DNA of 64,000 nucleotides, from contig NZ_CP134876.1 of NCBI RefSeq assembly GCF_032108445.1, positions 1,860,001 to 1,924,000 of the forward strand, in the 5' to 3' direction. This stretch comes from Micromonospora halotolerans (lineage in GTDB: Bacteria > Actinomycetota > Actinomycetes > Mycobacteriales > Micromonosporaceae). Of the stretch, positions 55,034 to 64,000 are shown piece after piece (the stretch's first letter is position 1; every line of letters begins with the position of its first letter). Made by a program: the position numbers and the translations under genes. The notes under the pieces are model-generated. The model was not told where the DNA came from. It saw only the letters and a program-made list of their open reading frames with translations, and made no database searches.

Positions 55034-55243
55034 ATGAGTCGCAAACTGGTCCGGCCCCGCCAGGGGCGCGTGTTCGCCGGCGTCTGCGCCGGCCTGGCCC
55101 AGCGGTTCGGCATGTCGGCCGGCATGGTCCGGCTGCTGTTCCTGCTGTCGCTGCTGCTGCCCGGCACGCAGGTGATCGTCTACCTGATCCTCTGGGTCCT
55201 CATGCCGAACGAGGACCGCTACCTCGCCGCCGGCCGACACTGA
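55034..55243 (+). CDS. PspC domain protein
   Basis: A 69-residue protein: basic start (MSRKLVRPRQGRVFAGVCAG), conserved LAQRFGMSAGMVRLLF, then one hydrophobic helix (about 35-58). It is a single-domain member of the PspC family; known proteins act in envelope stress, often with DUF4097 or sensor kinases absent here. The ATG is preceded by AGTGGGAG. Confidence 0.92.
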   Translation: MSRKLVRPRQGRVFAGVCAGLAQRFGMSAGMVRLLFLLSLLLPGTQVIVYLILWVLMPNEDRYLAAGRH

Positions 55244-55250
55244 CCCGCGC

Positions 55251-55280
55251 CGCCCGCCCCGGGACCACCCGGGGCGGGCG
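55251..55280. terminator. bidirectional terminator
   Basis: A 13-base stem (CGCCCGCCCCGGG) with ACCA loop, between convergent genes. Confidence 0.85.
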
Positions 55281-55288
55281 CGCCGGCG

Positions 55289-56053
55289 TCAGGGCGCCGT
55301 GTAGGTGACGGTCACCTTCTGGTAGCCGAGGGAGCGGAGCAGCCCCTCCAGCATCTTGCGGGTGTTCTCCTGGGCCCGGGCGGTGAGCCCGCTGTCGCGG
55401 GCCGCGGCGGTGATCCGGTCCTCGGCGAGCTGGTAGACCTGCTGCTGCCGGTTGGGATCGCCGCCGACCAGGTCGTTCAGCCGGTTGATCAGACCGCGCT
55501 GCTCGGCGAAGACGTAGCTCTTGTCCATGTCCAGGTCGGTCTCGCCGAGCTGCGGCGCGGGCAGCTTGATCTCCACGGACTTGCCGTCGTCGGAGACCAC
55601 CACGGCCCCGTCGGCGATCTTCGAGAAGTCGACGTACGCCTCGATCCGGCCCGCCCCGACGAACAGCGTGCGCTCGTTGAGCAGGAAGTCCGGCACGTTG
55701 CGCCGGTCCTTCTGCACGTCGACGACCACCTGGAAGTTGCCCTCGGCGGCCACGTAGCGGCTCAGGTCACGGATCGACTTGAGCAGCGGCGGCTGGCTCC
55801 GGTCGGTCTGCTCCTTGGCGAACGGGTTGCGGAAGTCCGGCAGCAGGCCGGTCGCCTGCACGCCGAGCAGCACCACCACGGCCAGCGCGGCCGCGCCGAG
55901 CACCCAGAGCAGGCCGCGCACCGGGCCGCCGGACGACGCCGGGGCGCCGGGCCGGGCCTCGGACGGACCGTCGGACCGCGCCCGGAGGGACTCGCCGGTC
56001 GGGTATTCCGGGAACTCCCTGGTGGGCTGGTTGCTGTCACCGTCGCGGGCCAT
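55289..56053 (-). CDS. DUF4230 membrane-anchored protein
   Basis: A 254-residue protein with a disordered acidic N-terminus, one membrane helix at about 47-69 and an extracellular domain of DUF4230 type (VVVDVQKDRRNVPDFLLNERTLFVG, AEDRITAAARDSGLTARAQENT). The function is unknown. It is monocistronic and convergent with the PspC gene. Confidence 0.82.
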   Translation of the reverse strand: MARDGDSNQPTREFPEYPTGESLRARSDGPSEARPGAPASSGGPVRGLLWVLGAAALAVVVLLGVQATGLLPDFRNPFAKEQTDRSQPPLLKSIRDLSRYVAAEGNFQVVVDVQKDRRNVPDFLLNERTLFVGAGRIEAYVDFSKIADGAVVVSDDGKSVEIKLPAPQLGETDLDMDKSYVFAEQRGLINRLNDLVGGDPNRQQQVYQLAEDRITAAARDSGLTARAQENTRKMLEGLLRSLGYQKVTVTYTAP

Positions 56054-56153
56054 CGCCCCTCACCGTCCTCGCCAGACACATCGACTGAGAATGACGGTAC
56101 GGCCACCGTGCGACAGTCGCTCGCCGAGCGACCCGATCGGGTGAATCCGCAGC

Positions 56154-57314
56154 TCAGGCGAACGCGGACAGCCCGGTCAGCCGCTGCCCGATGACCAGCT
56201 GGTGAATCTCCGAGGTGCCCTCGTAGGTCAGCACGCTCTCCAGGTTGTTGGCGTGCCGCATCACCGGGTACTCACCGGAGACGCCGTTCGCGCCCAGGAT
56301 GGTCCGGCACTCCCGGGCGATGGCCAGGGCCTCCCGCACGTTGTTCAGCTTGCCCACGCTGACCTGGTCGGGACGCAGCTTCCCGGCATCGGCCAGCCGG
56401 CCCAGGTGCAGGGCCAGCAGCAGCCCCTTGTTCCACTCGACGGCCATGTCGGCGAGCTTGGCCTGGGTGAGCTGGAAGCCGGCCAGCGGCCGGCCGAACT
56501 GGGTCCGGGTGGTCGCGTAGGACAGTGCGGTCTCCAGGCAGTCCCGGGCCGCGCCGAGCGCGCCCCAGACGATGCCGTGCCTGGCCTCGGTGAGGCAGCT
56601 CAGCGGCGCCTTGAGCCCGATGGCCTCGGGCAGCCGGGCGTCCGCCGGCAGCCGCACGTCGTCGAGGGCGATCTCGCCGGTCAGCGACGCGCGCAGCGAC
56701 ATCTTGTGCCGGATCTCCCGCGCCGTCACGCCAGGCGTGTCCATGGGTACGGCGAAACCGCGCACACCCTCGTCGGTGCGCGCCCAGACCACCCCGACGT
56801 CGGCGATCGGCGCGTTGGTGATCCACAGCTTGCTGCCGTTGAGGATCCAGTCGTCGCCGTCGCGGCGGGCGCGGGTGGCCATCGAGGCCGGGTCGGAGCC
56901 GTGGTCCGGCTCGGTCAGCCCGAAGCAGCCGATCGCCTCGCCGGCCGCCATGGCGGGCAGCCAGCGCTGCTTCTGCTCCTCGCTGCCGTAGCGCCAGATC
57001 GCGTACATGGCCAGCGAACCCTGCACCGACACCAGCGAGCGGAGGCCGGAGTCGCCCGCCTCCAGCTCCAGGCAGGCCAGCCCGTAGGCGACGGCCGACG
57101 CGCCGGCGCAGCCGTAGCCGGTGAGGTGCATGCCGAGCAGGCCGAGCTTGCCGAACTCGCGGGCCAGCTCCTTGGCCGGGACGTGGCCGTCCTCGTACCA
57201 GCCGGCGACGTGCGGGCGGACCCGGTCGTCGACGAGCTGGCGTACGACGGCGCGGATCTGCCGCTCCTCCTCGCCCAGCGACGCGTCGATGTCCAGCAGG
57301 TCGAGAGGGGTCAT
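56154..57314 (-). CDS. acyl-CoA dehydrogenase (glutaryl-CoA-dehydrogenase-like)
   Basis: A 386-residue FAD enzyme. It contains the FAD-binding GCFGLTEPDHGSDPASM, substrate/FAD segment WILNGSKLWITNAP, and the catalytic Glu near 365 in LTYEGTSEIHQLVIGQRLTG. The sequence around the catalytic residue (TYEGTSEIH) and MPLDLLDIDASLGEEER start resemble glutaryl-CoA dehydrogenases, whose base lies at that position. The real substrate may be another acyl-CoA; no beta-oxidation genes adjoin. Confidence 0.9.
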   Translation of the reverse strand: MTPLDLLDIDASLGEEERQIRAVVRQLVDDRVRPHVAGWYEDGHVPAKELAREFGKLGLLGMHLTGYGCAGASAVAYGLACLELEAGDSGLRSLVSVQGSLAMYAIWRYGSEEQKQRWLPAMAAGEAIGCFGLTEPDHGSDPASMATRARRDGDDWILNGSKLWITNAPIADVGVVWARTDEGVRGFAVPMDTPGVTAREIRHKMSLRASLTGEIALDDVRLPADARLPEAIGLKAPLSCLTEARHGIVWGALGAARDCLETALSYATTRTQFGRPLAGFQLTQAKLADMAVEWNKGLLLALHLGRLADAGKLRPDQVSVGKLNNVREALAIARECRTILGANGVSGEYPVMRHANNLESVLTYEGTSEIHQLVIGQRLTGLSAFA

Positions 57315-57345
57315 GGCGTCACCTTAACGAAGACTCAGGGGCGCG

Positions 57346-57651
57346 TCACTCGGGCTGACCGCTGAGCACCAGCACCCGGGCGTGGATCTGGTTGCGCTGC
57401 TGGAGCGCCGCGCGCAGCGCCCGGTGCAGGCCGTCCTCCAGATAGAGACCGCCGTTCCACTGCACCACGTGCGGGAAGAGGTCGCCGTAGAAGGTGGAGT
57501 CCTCCGCGAGGAGCTTGTCGAGCGCCAGCTCCCGCTTGGTCGTGATGAGCTGGTCCAGCCGCAGCGGGCGCGGCGGGATCTCGGCCCACTGCTTGAGCGT
57601 GAGGTTGTGCTCCGGGTAGGGACGCCCGTCCCGGACCGCCCTGAAGATCAC
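57346..57651 (-). CDS. conserved actinobacterial hypothetical protein
   Basis: A 101-residue soluble protein (VIFRAVRDGRPYPEHNLT). It includes ITTKRELALDKLLAEDSTFYG and the motif LYLEDGLHRALRAALQQRN, reminiscent of the DGxHRxxAA element of ParB-like nuclease domains, so nucleic-acid binding is conceivable but unproven. GTG start behind GGGAGGGG. Close homologues are widespread in actinobacteria in my recollection; function unknown. Confidence 0.7.
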   Translation of the reverse strand: MIFRAVRDGRPYPEHNLTLKQWAEIPPRPLRLDQLITTKRELALDKLLAEDSTFYGDLFPHVVQWNGGLYLEDGLHRALRAALQQRNQIHARVLVLSGQPE

Positions 57652-57782
57652 GGCACGCTCCCCTCCCCCCGGCCGGGCTGATGATGTCGGTGCCAGCCTA
57701 GCCGCACCCGCCACCCGGCGTTTTACTCCCTCATGTCGGTTTCGCTACCGCCGATACCCGGGCCGGACGCGCCGAACCACCC

Positions 57783-58385
57783 TCAATTCCAGCGGCCCCG
57801 CCGGACCACCTCGTCCACCGGCCGGCGACCGCGCCGCAGCGACGGTGACCGGTGGTCGGGCACCCGGTAACCCACGGTGACCGCGCCGATCGGGTGGTAC
57901 TCCGCCGGCACGCCGAACGCCTCCCGGTACGCCCCGATCCGCTGCGGCGGGATGCCGAAGAAGCAGGCCCCCAGCCCCTCGTCCACGGCGGTGAGCAGCA
58001 TCAGCAGGGCGGCGAACCCGGTGTCCACATACCAGTAGGGCACCGGCCAGCGGTCCTCCGAGCGGTCCGCCCAGCCCTTGTCCGGCTCGGCGTACCGGTC
58101 CAGGTACGCGGAGCGGTTGGCGTGCGGCACCACGATCAGCGGAGCCTTGCGCATCCCGGCCAGCCAGCGCTCCCGGCCGCCGCCGCCCGGGGTGGCCGCC
58201 GCCCAGAACCGCTCCCGGTCCGCCGGCTCCTCCAGCACCAGGAAGCCCCAGCCCTGGGCGAACCCGGCCGACGGGGCCCGGACGGCGTGGTCGAGCAGCC
58301 GGTCCACCACGTCGGGCGGGACCGGGCGGTCCGGGTCGTAGTTGCGCACCATCCGGCGACGCCGGACGACCTCGGCGAACTCCAC
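57783..58385 (-). CDS. nitroreductase-family protein
   Basis: A 200-residue FMN-dependent oxidoreductase. The N-terminal RRRRMVRNYDPDRPVPPDVVDR and APSAGFAQGWGFLV match the family. The FMN-contact segment GLGACFFGIPP and the HPIGAVTVGYRVPDHRSPSLRRGR ending resemble the actinobacterial nitroreductase/dehydropteridine-reductase-like branch. The GTG start lies two bases past the stop of the epimerase gene. Confidence 0.9.
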   Translation of the reverse strand: MEFAEVVRRRRMVRNYDPDRPVPPDVVDRLLDHAVRAPSAGFAQGWGFLVLEEPADRERFWAAATPGGGGRERWLAGMRKAPLIVVPHANRSAYLDRYAEPDKGWADRSEDRWPVPYWYVDTGFAALLMLLTAVDEGLGACFFGIPPQRIGAYREAFGVPAEYHPIGAVTVGYRVPDHRSPSLRRGRRPVDEVVRRGRWN

Positions 58386-58387
58386 GC

Positions 58388-59317
58388 TCAGGCCCCGGGC
58401 CGGATGCCCCAGGTGCCCCGCCAGGTCTGCCCGGGGGCCAGGGTGATCAGGTCCTTGCCGGAGCGGAACGCGTCGGGCGGGCAGGTCATCGGCTCGACCG
58501 CCACCGAGCGCCGGTGCCGCTCCCCGGTGAGGGTGTCCCCGGTGAAGACCTGCCACCAGCCGAACTCGCCATCCGCCCAGATGTGCACCGCGGCCGAGCC
58601 GTCCGGGGCGGCCAGGGTCACCGACGAGCCGCCGTCGGCGTCCCGCGCCACGTCACCGAAGGCCAGGTCGAGCACCGCGTCGCCGATGGCCCGGGGCTCG
58701 GTGTAGTCGAATTCCGAGCCGGCCACCTCGGTCGCGGCCACCGGCAGCAGCCGGTTGTCCAGCAGCACCCGGGTCCGCCCCGGCACCCGAAGGGTCAGCT
58801 CGTTCACGCCGACCTTCGGCAGTTGCAGGTAGGGGTGCACGGAGAAGCCGAACGGGGCCGGCTCCTCGGACAAGTTCGTCACCTCGTGGTCGGCGCGCAA
58901 CCCGTCCGCGCCGACGCTCCACCGGCTCCGCAGCCGCAGCGCCCACGGGTAGCCGGGGCTGGGCGGCAGCTCGTAGCCGATCGTCACGCTCTCCGGCGAC
59001 TGCTCGACGAGCTGCCACCGCACCCAGTTGACCAGGCCGTGGATGGCGTTGTGCCGGGCCGGCTCGGTCAGGTCGAGCTGGAACGACCGGTCGCCGAAGG
59101 TGTAGACGCCGTCGCGGATCCGGTTCGGCCAGGGCGCCAGCACGTGGCCGGCCGACCCGGGGGCCAGCTCGTCCGCCGCGTACCCGTCGAGGTAGTCGAT
59201 CCCGTCGTGGCGGTAGGTCCGCAGGCCGCCGCCGACCTCGACCACGACGGCCTCGTGGCCGCCGGCCGCGATGGTCCACTGTGCCCCAGACGGTGACAGC
59301 CGCTCATCCCTGGTCAT
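58388..59317 (-). CDS. aldose 1-epimerase family protein
   Basis: A 309-residue galactose-mutarotase-like protein. It has PWPNRIRDGVYTFGDR, RHNAIHGLVNWVRW with catalytic-region His, FGFSVHPYLQLP with the second conserved His, and the C-terminal RRSVAVEPMTCPPDAFRSG containing the likely catalytic Glu. It interconverts sugar anomers. It is first of a two-gene operon with the nitroreductase gene, with no obvious pathway link. Confidence 0.9.
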   Translation of the reverse strand: MTRDERLSPSGAQWTIAAGGHEAVVVEVGGGLRTYRHDGIDYLDGYAADELAPGSAGHVLAPWPNRIRDGVYTFGDRSFQLDLTEPARHNAIHGLVNWVRWQLVEQSPESVTIGYELPPSPGYPWALRLRSRWSVGADGLRADHEVTNLSEEPAPFGFSVHPYLQLPKVGVNELTLRVPGRTRVLLDNRLLPVAATEVAGSEFDYTEPRAIGDAVLDLAFGDVARDADGGSSVTLAAPDGSAAVHIWADGEFGWWQVFTGDTLTGERHRRSVAVEPMTCPPDAFRSGKDLITLAPGQTWRGTWGIRPGA

Positions 59318-59343
59318 GCCCGGCACCCTAGCGGATGAAAGGA

Positions 59344-59383
59344 GGGGCCCCCTGTTAACGCCTGCGGTATAGCAGGGGGCCCC
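59344..59383. repeat. palindromic REP-like element, likely terminator
   Basis: Arms GGGGCCCCCTG (59344-59354) and CAGGGGGCCCC (59373-59383) around an 18-base loop TTAACGCCTGCGGTATAG. The same motif, with the loop GTTAACGC...CGGTATAG, is a frequent intergenic repeat in Micromonospora and Salinispora as I recall. It lies between the epimerase and MFS genes, 30-60 bases from each. Confidence 0.8.
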
Positions 59384-59400
59384 GCCTAACGCCGGGGAGC

Positions 59401-60699
59401 TCAGTGGCGCTCGGTGGGCTCGGTGGCTGAGCGGTAGCGGAGCAGGGCCGGGAAGACCGCCACGAGCAGCACCGCGAGCACGGCCGACGCGAGACCGCCG
59501 CCCACCATGGCGATGGTCGTGCCGGACGCGGCGGCCATCGCACCCGCCCGCAGGTCACCCAGGCGCGGGCCACCGGCGACCACCACCGTGTTGACGCCCT
59601 GGAGCCGGCCGCGCATCCGGTCCGGCGCGTAGATCAGCAGCATCGACTGGCGCAGGGTCGCGCTCACCAGGTCGGCGGCACCGGCCAGGCCGAGCAGCGC
59701 CACCACCAGCCAGAGCTGGCGGGCCAGCCCGGCGGCGGCGATCGCCACGCCCCAGCCGACCACGGCCACCACCAGCACGACGCCCTGCCGGCGGACCCGG
59801 CCGATCCAGCCGGAGGTGAGGCCGCCCAGCATCGCGCCGATGGCGATCGCGCTGTAGAGCCAGCCGACCGCCGCCCCGCCGCCGAAGCGCTCGTGCGCCA
59901 GCTCGGGAAAGAGCGCCCGGGGCATGGCCAGGATCATGGCGATCAGGTCGATGGCGAAGGAGAGCAGCAGCACCGGCGTGGTGGCCAGGTAGCGAAGCCC
60001 GTCGACGATGCTGGCCAGCCCCGCCCTGCGCGGCGTCCCGTCGCCGTCCGGGTCCGGCTCGGGGGGCATGGCCGGCAGCCGCAGGGTGGCCCAGAGCGAC
60101 ACGGTGAACAGCAGCCCGTCGACCCCGTACGCGATCGGCAGCCCCACGTCGGTGCGCCAGGTGGCGAAGATCAGGCCGGCGGCGAGCGGCCCGAAGACCG
60201 AGGTCGCGGTGAACGTGGTGAAGTTCAGCGTGCTGGCCGCCGGCACCAGCTCGGCCGGCACCAGGCGGGGCAGGATCGCGCTCCGGGTCGGCGACGTGAT
60301 CGCGAACGCGATCGACTGCACCGCGACCAGGGCCAGCAGCAGCACCGGGCTGCCCACCCGCAGCAGCGACTGCACCAGCAGCGCGAGCGTCGACGCCCAG
60401 AGCAGGGCGCCCCCGCCCAGCAGCACCCGCCGCCGGTCCCGGGCGTCGGCGACCGCCCCGCCCCACAGCCCGAAGACCAGCAGCGGCAGGAAGCCGGCGA
60501 TCCCGAGCAGGCCGACCCAGAACGAGCCGCCGGTCAGGTCGAACATCTCCACCGGCACCGCCACGGCGGTGAACTGGAAGCCGAACATCGCCACGGCGTT
60601 GCCGAGCCACACCCGGCGGTACGCGGGCACACCCAGCGGACGTAGGTCGATGGCCCAGCGGCGCGCTCCGCGCGGCCGGGCCTCCTGCACCCCCGTCAC
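59401..60699 (-). CDS. MFS transporter (enterobactin-exporter-like)
   Basis: A 432-residue transporter with twelve predicted helices. Typical MFS sequence patterns include [18 protein letters not shown] (loop 2-3) and the [15 protein letters not shown] loop 8-9. The branch resembles EntS/drug exporters. The substrate is unknown. GTG start overlaps the stop of pdxH (GTGA), although a second GTG nine bases later is possible. Coupling to the PLP enzyme is probably incidental. Confidence 0.9.
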   Translation of the reverse strand: MTGVQEARPRGARRWAIDLRPLGVPAYRRVWLGNAVAMFGFQFTAVAVPVEMFDLTGGSFWVGLLGIAGFLPLLVFGLWGGAVADARDRRRVLLGGGALLWASTLALLVQSLLRVGSPVLLLALVAVQSIAFAITSPTRSAILPRLVPAELVPAASTLNFTTFTATSVFGPLAAGLIFATWRTDVGLPIAYGVDGLLFTVSLWATLRLPAMPPEPDPDGDGTPRRAGLASIVDGLRYLATTPVLLLSFAIDLIAMILAMPRALFPELAHERFGGGAAVGWLYSAIAIGAMLGGLTSGWIGRVRRQGVVLVVAVVGWGVAIAAAGLARQLWLVVALLGLAGAADLVSATLRQSMLLIYAPDRMRGRLQGVNTVVVAGGPRLGDLRAGAMAAASGTTIAMVGGGLASAVLAVLLVAVFPALLRYRSATEPTERH

Positions 60700-61355
60700 G
60701 GGGCCAGCCGCTCGGTGACCCAGGTGCCGTCCCCGGTACGCCGGAACCGCAGCCGGTCGTGCAGCCGGCTGGCCCGGCCCTGCCAGAACTCCACCGTCTC
60801 CGGCCGCACCCGGAACCCACCCCAGTGCGGCGGCGCGGGGATCTCGTCCACGCCGGCGAAGCGCTCGGCGGCCGCCCGGTACGCCGCGTCCAGCGCCGCC
60901 CGGTCGGGCACCACCCGGGACTGGGTGCTGGCCCAGGCGCCGAGCTGGGAGCCGCGCGGCCGGGCGGCGAAGTACGCCTCGGTCTCGGCCCGGTCGACCC
61001 GGCTCACCCGACCGGTGACCGTCACCTGCCGGTGCATCGGGAACCAGGGGAAGACCAGACTGGCCCACGGGTTCGCGGTGGCCTCGCCGCCCTTGCGGGA
61101 GCCGTAGTTGGTGTAGAAGACGAACCCGTCCGGGTCGTACCCCTTGAGCAGAACGGTGCGGCCGCTCGGCCGCCCGTCGGCGTCGGCGGTGCCGACGACC
61201 ATGGCGTTCGGTTCGGGCAGCGGATACGCCACCGCGTCGGCGAACCAGCGGGCGAACTGGGTGTGCCAGTCCGGCGCGAGATCCGATTCGGAAAGGCCCA
61301 GGTCGGCGGCGTACTCGTTACGCATGCCGGCCGGGGCAGGTGTGTCGCCCGTCAC
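60696..61355 (-). CDS. pdxH: pyridoxamine 5'-phosphate oxidase
   Basis: A 219-residue FMN enzyme oxidising pyridoxamine/pyridoxine phosphate to pyridoxal phosphate. Characteristic segments are [53 protein letters not shown] and [24 protein letters not shown] with the C-terminal Arg/His substrate loop. The start is GTG ([10 protein letters not shown]), preceded by GAGAGGGA. It neighbours citrate synthase and serC, whose enzyme needs PLP, an arrangement common in actinobacteria. Confidence 0.95.
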   Translation of the reverse strand: MTGDTPAPAGMRNEYAADLGLSESDLAPDWHTQFARWFADAVAYPLPEPNAMVVGTADADGRPSGRTVLLKGYDPDGFVFYTNYGSRKGGEATANPWASLVFPWFPMHRQVTVTGRVSRVDRAETEAYFAARPRGSQLGAWASTQSRVVPDRAALDAAYRAAAERFAGVDEIPAPPHWGGFRVRPETVEFWQGRASRLHDRLRFRRTGDGTWVTERLAP

Positions 61356-61599
61356 TCTCGTCGTCCCTCTCCCGGGGATGCCGGCGTCCCCCGACGCTGG
61401 CCAGGCCCCAGCGTCCAGTCTTCTCCAGCCCGTGAGCTTGTGCACCGGCGGGGATGTCATGTGGCGCACACTCGCCGCGGGTCGCGGAGCCGGTTGCCGA
61501 GCAGGCAAGATGTTCCGAACACACCCCCTGAGGGTCGCCCAAAGCCGCGGGTCCGTCAGCCCGCGCGGCAACCACCACCGCCGGAAGCCAGGAGACGAC

Positions 61600-62706
61600 A
61601 TGGCCGACTTCAAACCGGGCCTGGAGGGCGTCGTAGCCTTCGAGACCCAGATCGCCGAACCGGACCGCGAGGGTGGCGCGCTGCGCTACCGGGGCGTGGA
61701 CATCGAGGATCTGATCGGTCAGGTCTCCTTCGGCAACGTCTGGGCGCTGCTGGTCGACGGGCGCTTCGGCCCGGGCCTGCCGCCGGCCGAGCCGTTCCCG
61801 GTGCCGGTGCACTCCGGCGACATCCGCGTCGACGTGCAGTCCGCGGTCGCCATGCTCGCCCCGTACTGGGGGCTCGACCAGCTCCTCGACATCTCCGACG
61901 AGCAGGCCCGCGAGGACCTGGCCCGGGTGTCGGTGACCGCCCTGTCCTTCGTCGCCCAGTCCGCCCGCGGCCTCGGCCTGCCGGCCGTGCCGCAGAAGGA
62001 GATCGACAAGGCGGAGACCATCGTCGAGCGGTTCATGAAGCGCTGGCGGGGTGAGCCCGACCCGCGGCACGTCAAGGCCGTCGACGCCTACTTCATCTCG
62101 GCCGCCGAGCACGGCCTGAACGCCTCCACCTTCACGGCCCGGATCGTCGCCTCGACCGGCGCCGACGCCGCCGCCTGCATCTCGTCGGGCATCGGCGCGC
62201 TCTCCGGCCCGCTGCACGGCGGCGCGCCGTCGCGGGTGCTCAGCATGCTGGAGGCCGTCGAGCGCAGCGGCGACGCCGAGGGCTACGTCAAGGGCGTCCT
62301 CGACCGGGGTGAGCGGCTGATGGGCTTCGGCCACCGGGTCTACCGGGCCGAGGACCCGCGCGCCCGGGTGCTCCGCCGCACCGCCAAGGAGCTGGGCGCG
62401 CCGCGCTTCGAGATCGCCGAGGCGCTGGAGAAGGCCGCCCTGGCCGAGCTCCAGGCCCGCCGCCCGGACCGGGTGCTCGCCACCAACGTCGAGTTCTGGT
62501 CGGCCGTGGTGCTGGACTTCGCCGAGGTGCCGGCGCACATGTTCACCTCGATGTTCACCTGCGCCCGGATGGGCGGTTGGTCCGCGCACATCCTGGAGCA
62601 GAAGAAGCTCCAGCGGCTGGTCCGCCCGTCGGCCCGCTACGTCGGGCCGGGCAGCCGCAAGCCGCAGCAGGTCGAGGGCTGGGACGCCATCCCGCACGGC
62701 GTCTGA
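61600..62706 (+). CDS. citA: citrate synthase 2
   Basis: A 368-residue enzyme condensing acetyl-CoA and oxaloacetate. Active-site histidines are in [15 protein letters not shown] and [15 protein letters not shown]; the acetyl-CoA-binding loop is [11 protein letters not shown]. The length and AEHGLNAS core match the short citrate synthase 2 of actinobacteria. ATG behind GGAGACGAC. A strong terminator follows. Confidence 0.94.
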   Translation: MADFKPGLEGVVAFETQIAEPDREGGALRYRGVDIEDLIGQVSFGNVWALLVDGRFGPGLPPAEPFPVPVHSGDIRVDVQSAVAMLAPYWGLDQLLDISDEQAREDLARVSVTALSFVAQSARGLGLPAVPQKEIDKAETIVERFMKRWRGEPDPRHVKAVDAYFISAAEHGLNASTFTARIVASTGADAAACISSGIGALSGPLHGGAPSRVLSMLEAVERSGDAEGYVKGVLDRGERLMGFGHRVYRAEDPRARVLRRTAKELGAPRFEIAEALEKAALAELQARRPDRVLATNVEFWSAVVLDFAEVPAHMFTSMFTCARMGGWSAHILEQKKLQRLVRPSARYVGPGSRKPQQVEGWDAIPHGV

Positions 62707-62726
62707 TCCCGCCCCGCGTACCCCGC

Positions 62727-62765
62727 ACCAGGGCCCGGTCCGCGACGGACCGGGCCCTGGTTCGT
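62727..62765 (+). terminator. strong terminator after citrate synthase
   Basis: A 16-base perfect stem (ACCAGGGCCCGGTCCG) with a CGA loop, then TTCG, 20 bases after the stop. Confidence 0.88.
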
Positions 62766-62954
62766 GTGGCGCATCCCTCAGCCCCGGGAGTGGGACCAGC
62801 CGTCGGGACGGGCGGCGCGGGTGCGAGGATGAAGGCCGGCAGCGCCGCCGGACCGGGCTCGGACCCGGCTCCGCCGCGCGCCCGCGCGTGGCCGCCGTCG
62901 CTCCGCGCCCGCTGAAGGGCCCGCCCTCGCCCACGCGGAAGGATCGAGAAGACC

Positions 62955-64000
62955 GTGGCTGACGCACCGACCATCCGGATTCCCGACGACATCAGGCCCG
63001 CCGACGGCCGCTTCGGCTGCGGCCCGTCCAAGGTCCGTCCCGCGGCGGTCTCCGCACTCGCCGACGTCGCCACCAGCTACCTGGGCACCTCCCACCGGCA
63101 GAAGACGGTCCGGGACCAGGTGGCCCGGCTGCGTCGCGGCATCGCCGAGTTCTTCTCCGTCCCGGAGGGCTACGAGGTGGTGCTCGGCAACGGCGGCACC
63201 ACGGCCTTCTGGGAGGTCGCCACCTTCGGCCTGGTCCGCGACCGGGCCCAGTTCGCCAGCTTCGGCGAGTTCGGCGCCAAGTTCGCCAAGTCGGTCAAGG
63301 ACGCGCCGTTCCTGGGCGAGCCGACCGTGCGCAAGTCCGAGGCGGGCAGCGCGCCGACCCTGGTCGCCGAGGCGGGCGTGGACGTCTACGCCACCCCGCA
63401 CAACGAGACCTCCACCGGCGTGGCGGTGCCGATCAGCCGGGTGCCGGGCGCCGACGAGGGCTCGCTGCTGCTGGTCGACGCCACCTCCGGCGCCGGGGGC
63501 CTGGAGGTCAACGTCGGCGAGACCGACGTCTACTACTTCGCCCCGCAGAAGTGCTTCGGCTCCGACGGCGGTCTCTGGCTGGCGCTCATGTCGCCGGCCG
63601 CGCTCGCCCGGGCCACCGAGATCAAGGAATCGGGCCGCTACATCCCGGCCTTCCTCGACCTGGTCACCGCGATCGACAACTCGCGGCTGGAGCAGACCTA
63701 CAACACGCCCGCGCTGGCCACCATCTTCCTGGCAGCCGAGCAGACCGACTGGATGAACTCGCAGGGTGGGCTGGCCTGGGCGGCCAAGCGCACCGCCGAG
63801 AGCGCGGGCATCGTCTACGGCTGGGCCGAGCGCTCGTCGTTCGCCAGCCCGTTCGTGACCGACCCGGCGCTGCGCTCCAACGTGGTCGCCACCGTCGACT
63901 TCGCCGACGGGGTGGACGCCTCGGCGATCGCCAAGGTGCTGCGCGCCAACGGCATCGTGGACACCGAGCCCTACCGGAAGCTCGGCCGCAACCAGCTCCG
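62955..64000 (+). CDS. serC: phosphoserine transaminase (incomplete)
   Basis: A PLP-dependent enzyme of serine synthesis, cut by the window end after 348 residues. GTG start (VADAPTIRIP), then GRFGCGPSKVRPAAV. The PLP lysine is about residue 198 in FAPQKCFGSDGG. Substrate-contact motifs TSHRQKTVRDQVAR and NGGTTAFWEVA match the actinobacterial SerC. It lies near citrate synthase and pdxH, the usual arrangement. Confidence 0.93.
   Translation, partial: MADAPTIRIPDDIRPADGRFGCGPSKVRPAAVSALADVATSYLGTSHRQKTVRDQVARLRRGIAEFFSVPEGYEVVLGNGGTTAFWEVATFGLVRDRAQFASFGEFGAKFAKSVKDAPFLGEPTVRKSEAGSAPTLVAEAGVDVYATPHNETSTGVAVPISRVPGADEGSLLLVDATSGAGGLEVNVGETDVYYFAPQKCFGSDGGLWLALMSPAALARATEIKESGRYIPAFLDLVTAIDNSRLEQTYNTPALATIFLAAEQTDWMNSQGGLAWAAKRTAESAGIVYGWAERSSFASPFVTDPALRSNVVATVDFADGVDASAIAKVLRANGIVDTEPYRKLGRNQL

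Noticed and set aside
62707..62954. Short frame between citrate synthase and serC.
   Set aside because: Mostly hairpin and Pro/Arg/Ala low-complexity sequence; no ribosome-binding site.

Overview
The window is very G+C-rich actinobacterial DNA. GTG starts are common and stop/start overlaps are tight. An F420-type flavoprotein, a complete type VII (ESX) secretion locus, a CsoR copper regulon, DUF397/DUF5753 regulator pairs and the serC-citrate synthase-pdxH neighbourhood all point to Micromonosporaceae, most likely Micromonospora or a close relative. No rRNA, tRNA, CRISPR array, prophage or insertion sequence was seen. Naming rests on reading the translated sequence and on recall of families; no search was run.

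Layout. 1-4.8 kb: aldo/keto reductase (cut by the window edge), a DUF3152 protein with a metzincin-like zinc motif, a DUF2786 protein, and a translationally coupled YCII (DGPF) protein plus ECF42-type sigma factor. 4.8-7.0 kb: a small polymorphic-toxin operon (YbaB-like, WXG-like, CpnT-like N-terminal protein, EndoU-like nuclease, putative immunity protein). 7.2-11.3 kb: CsbD protein and a copper module (CopA ATPase, His-rich exported protein, CopZ, divergent CsoR with a visible operator). 11.6-14 kb: a ydaO-type (c-di-AMP) riboswitch ahead of an exported cell-wall protein, a beta-carbonic anhydrase and a winged-helix regulator. 14.1-28.1 kb: the ESX locus, with mycP, two WXG100 proteins, a second YbaB/WXG/membrane-protein cassette, eccC, eccD, eccE, eccB and a pair of helical putative substrates; eccA is absent.

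28-45.5 kb is mixed housekeeping and accessory DNA: DUF1232 and F420-type proteins, an exported C39-like peptidase, HAD hydrolase, alkaline phosphatase, hemerythrin, SMP-30 lactonase, P450 with its ferredoxin, AI-2E-type permease, alpha/beta hydrolase, MerR plus thioredoxin, a GH65 phosphorylase with beta-phosphoglucomutase, a thioesterase, and a DUF397/XRE-DUF5753 pair. 45.5-53.2 kb: a repeat-rich gap, an orphan MsiK/UgpC-type ATPase, and a four-gene cluster for a teichoic-acid-like wall polymer (TagG-like, TagH-like, CDP-alcohol transferase fusion, GT2-TagF fusion). 53-64 kb: L-serine dehydratase, PspC, DUF4230, acyl-CoA dehydrogenase, nitroreductase, aldose epimerase, MFS exporter, pdxH, citrate synthase and the start of serC.

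The most interesting signal is that the two ESX-linked cassettes share one plan: a YbaB-like protein with a common core motif, then a short WXG-like helical protein, then a membrane-helix protein. In the first cassette the membrane protein and an EndoU toxin lie in the same reading frame, separated by one TGA codon. Three families of inverted or tandem repeats lie in intergenic DNA near 39.2, 45.6-45.9 and 59.3 kb.
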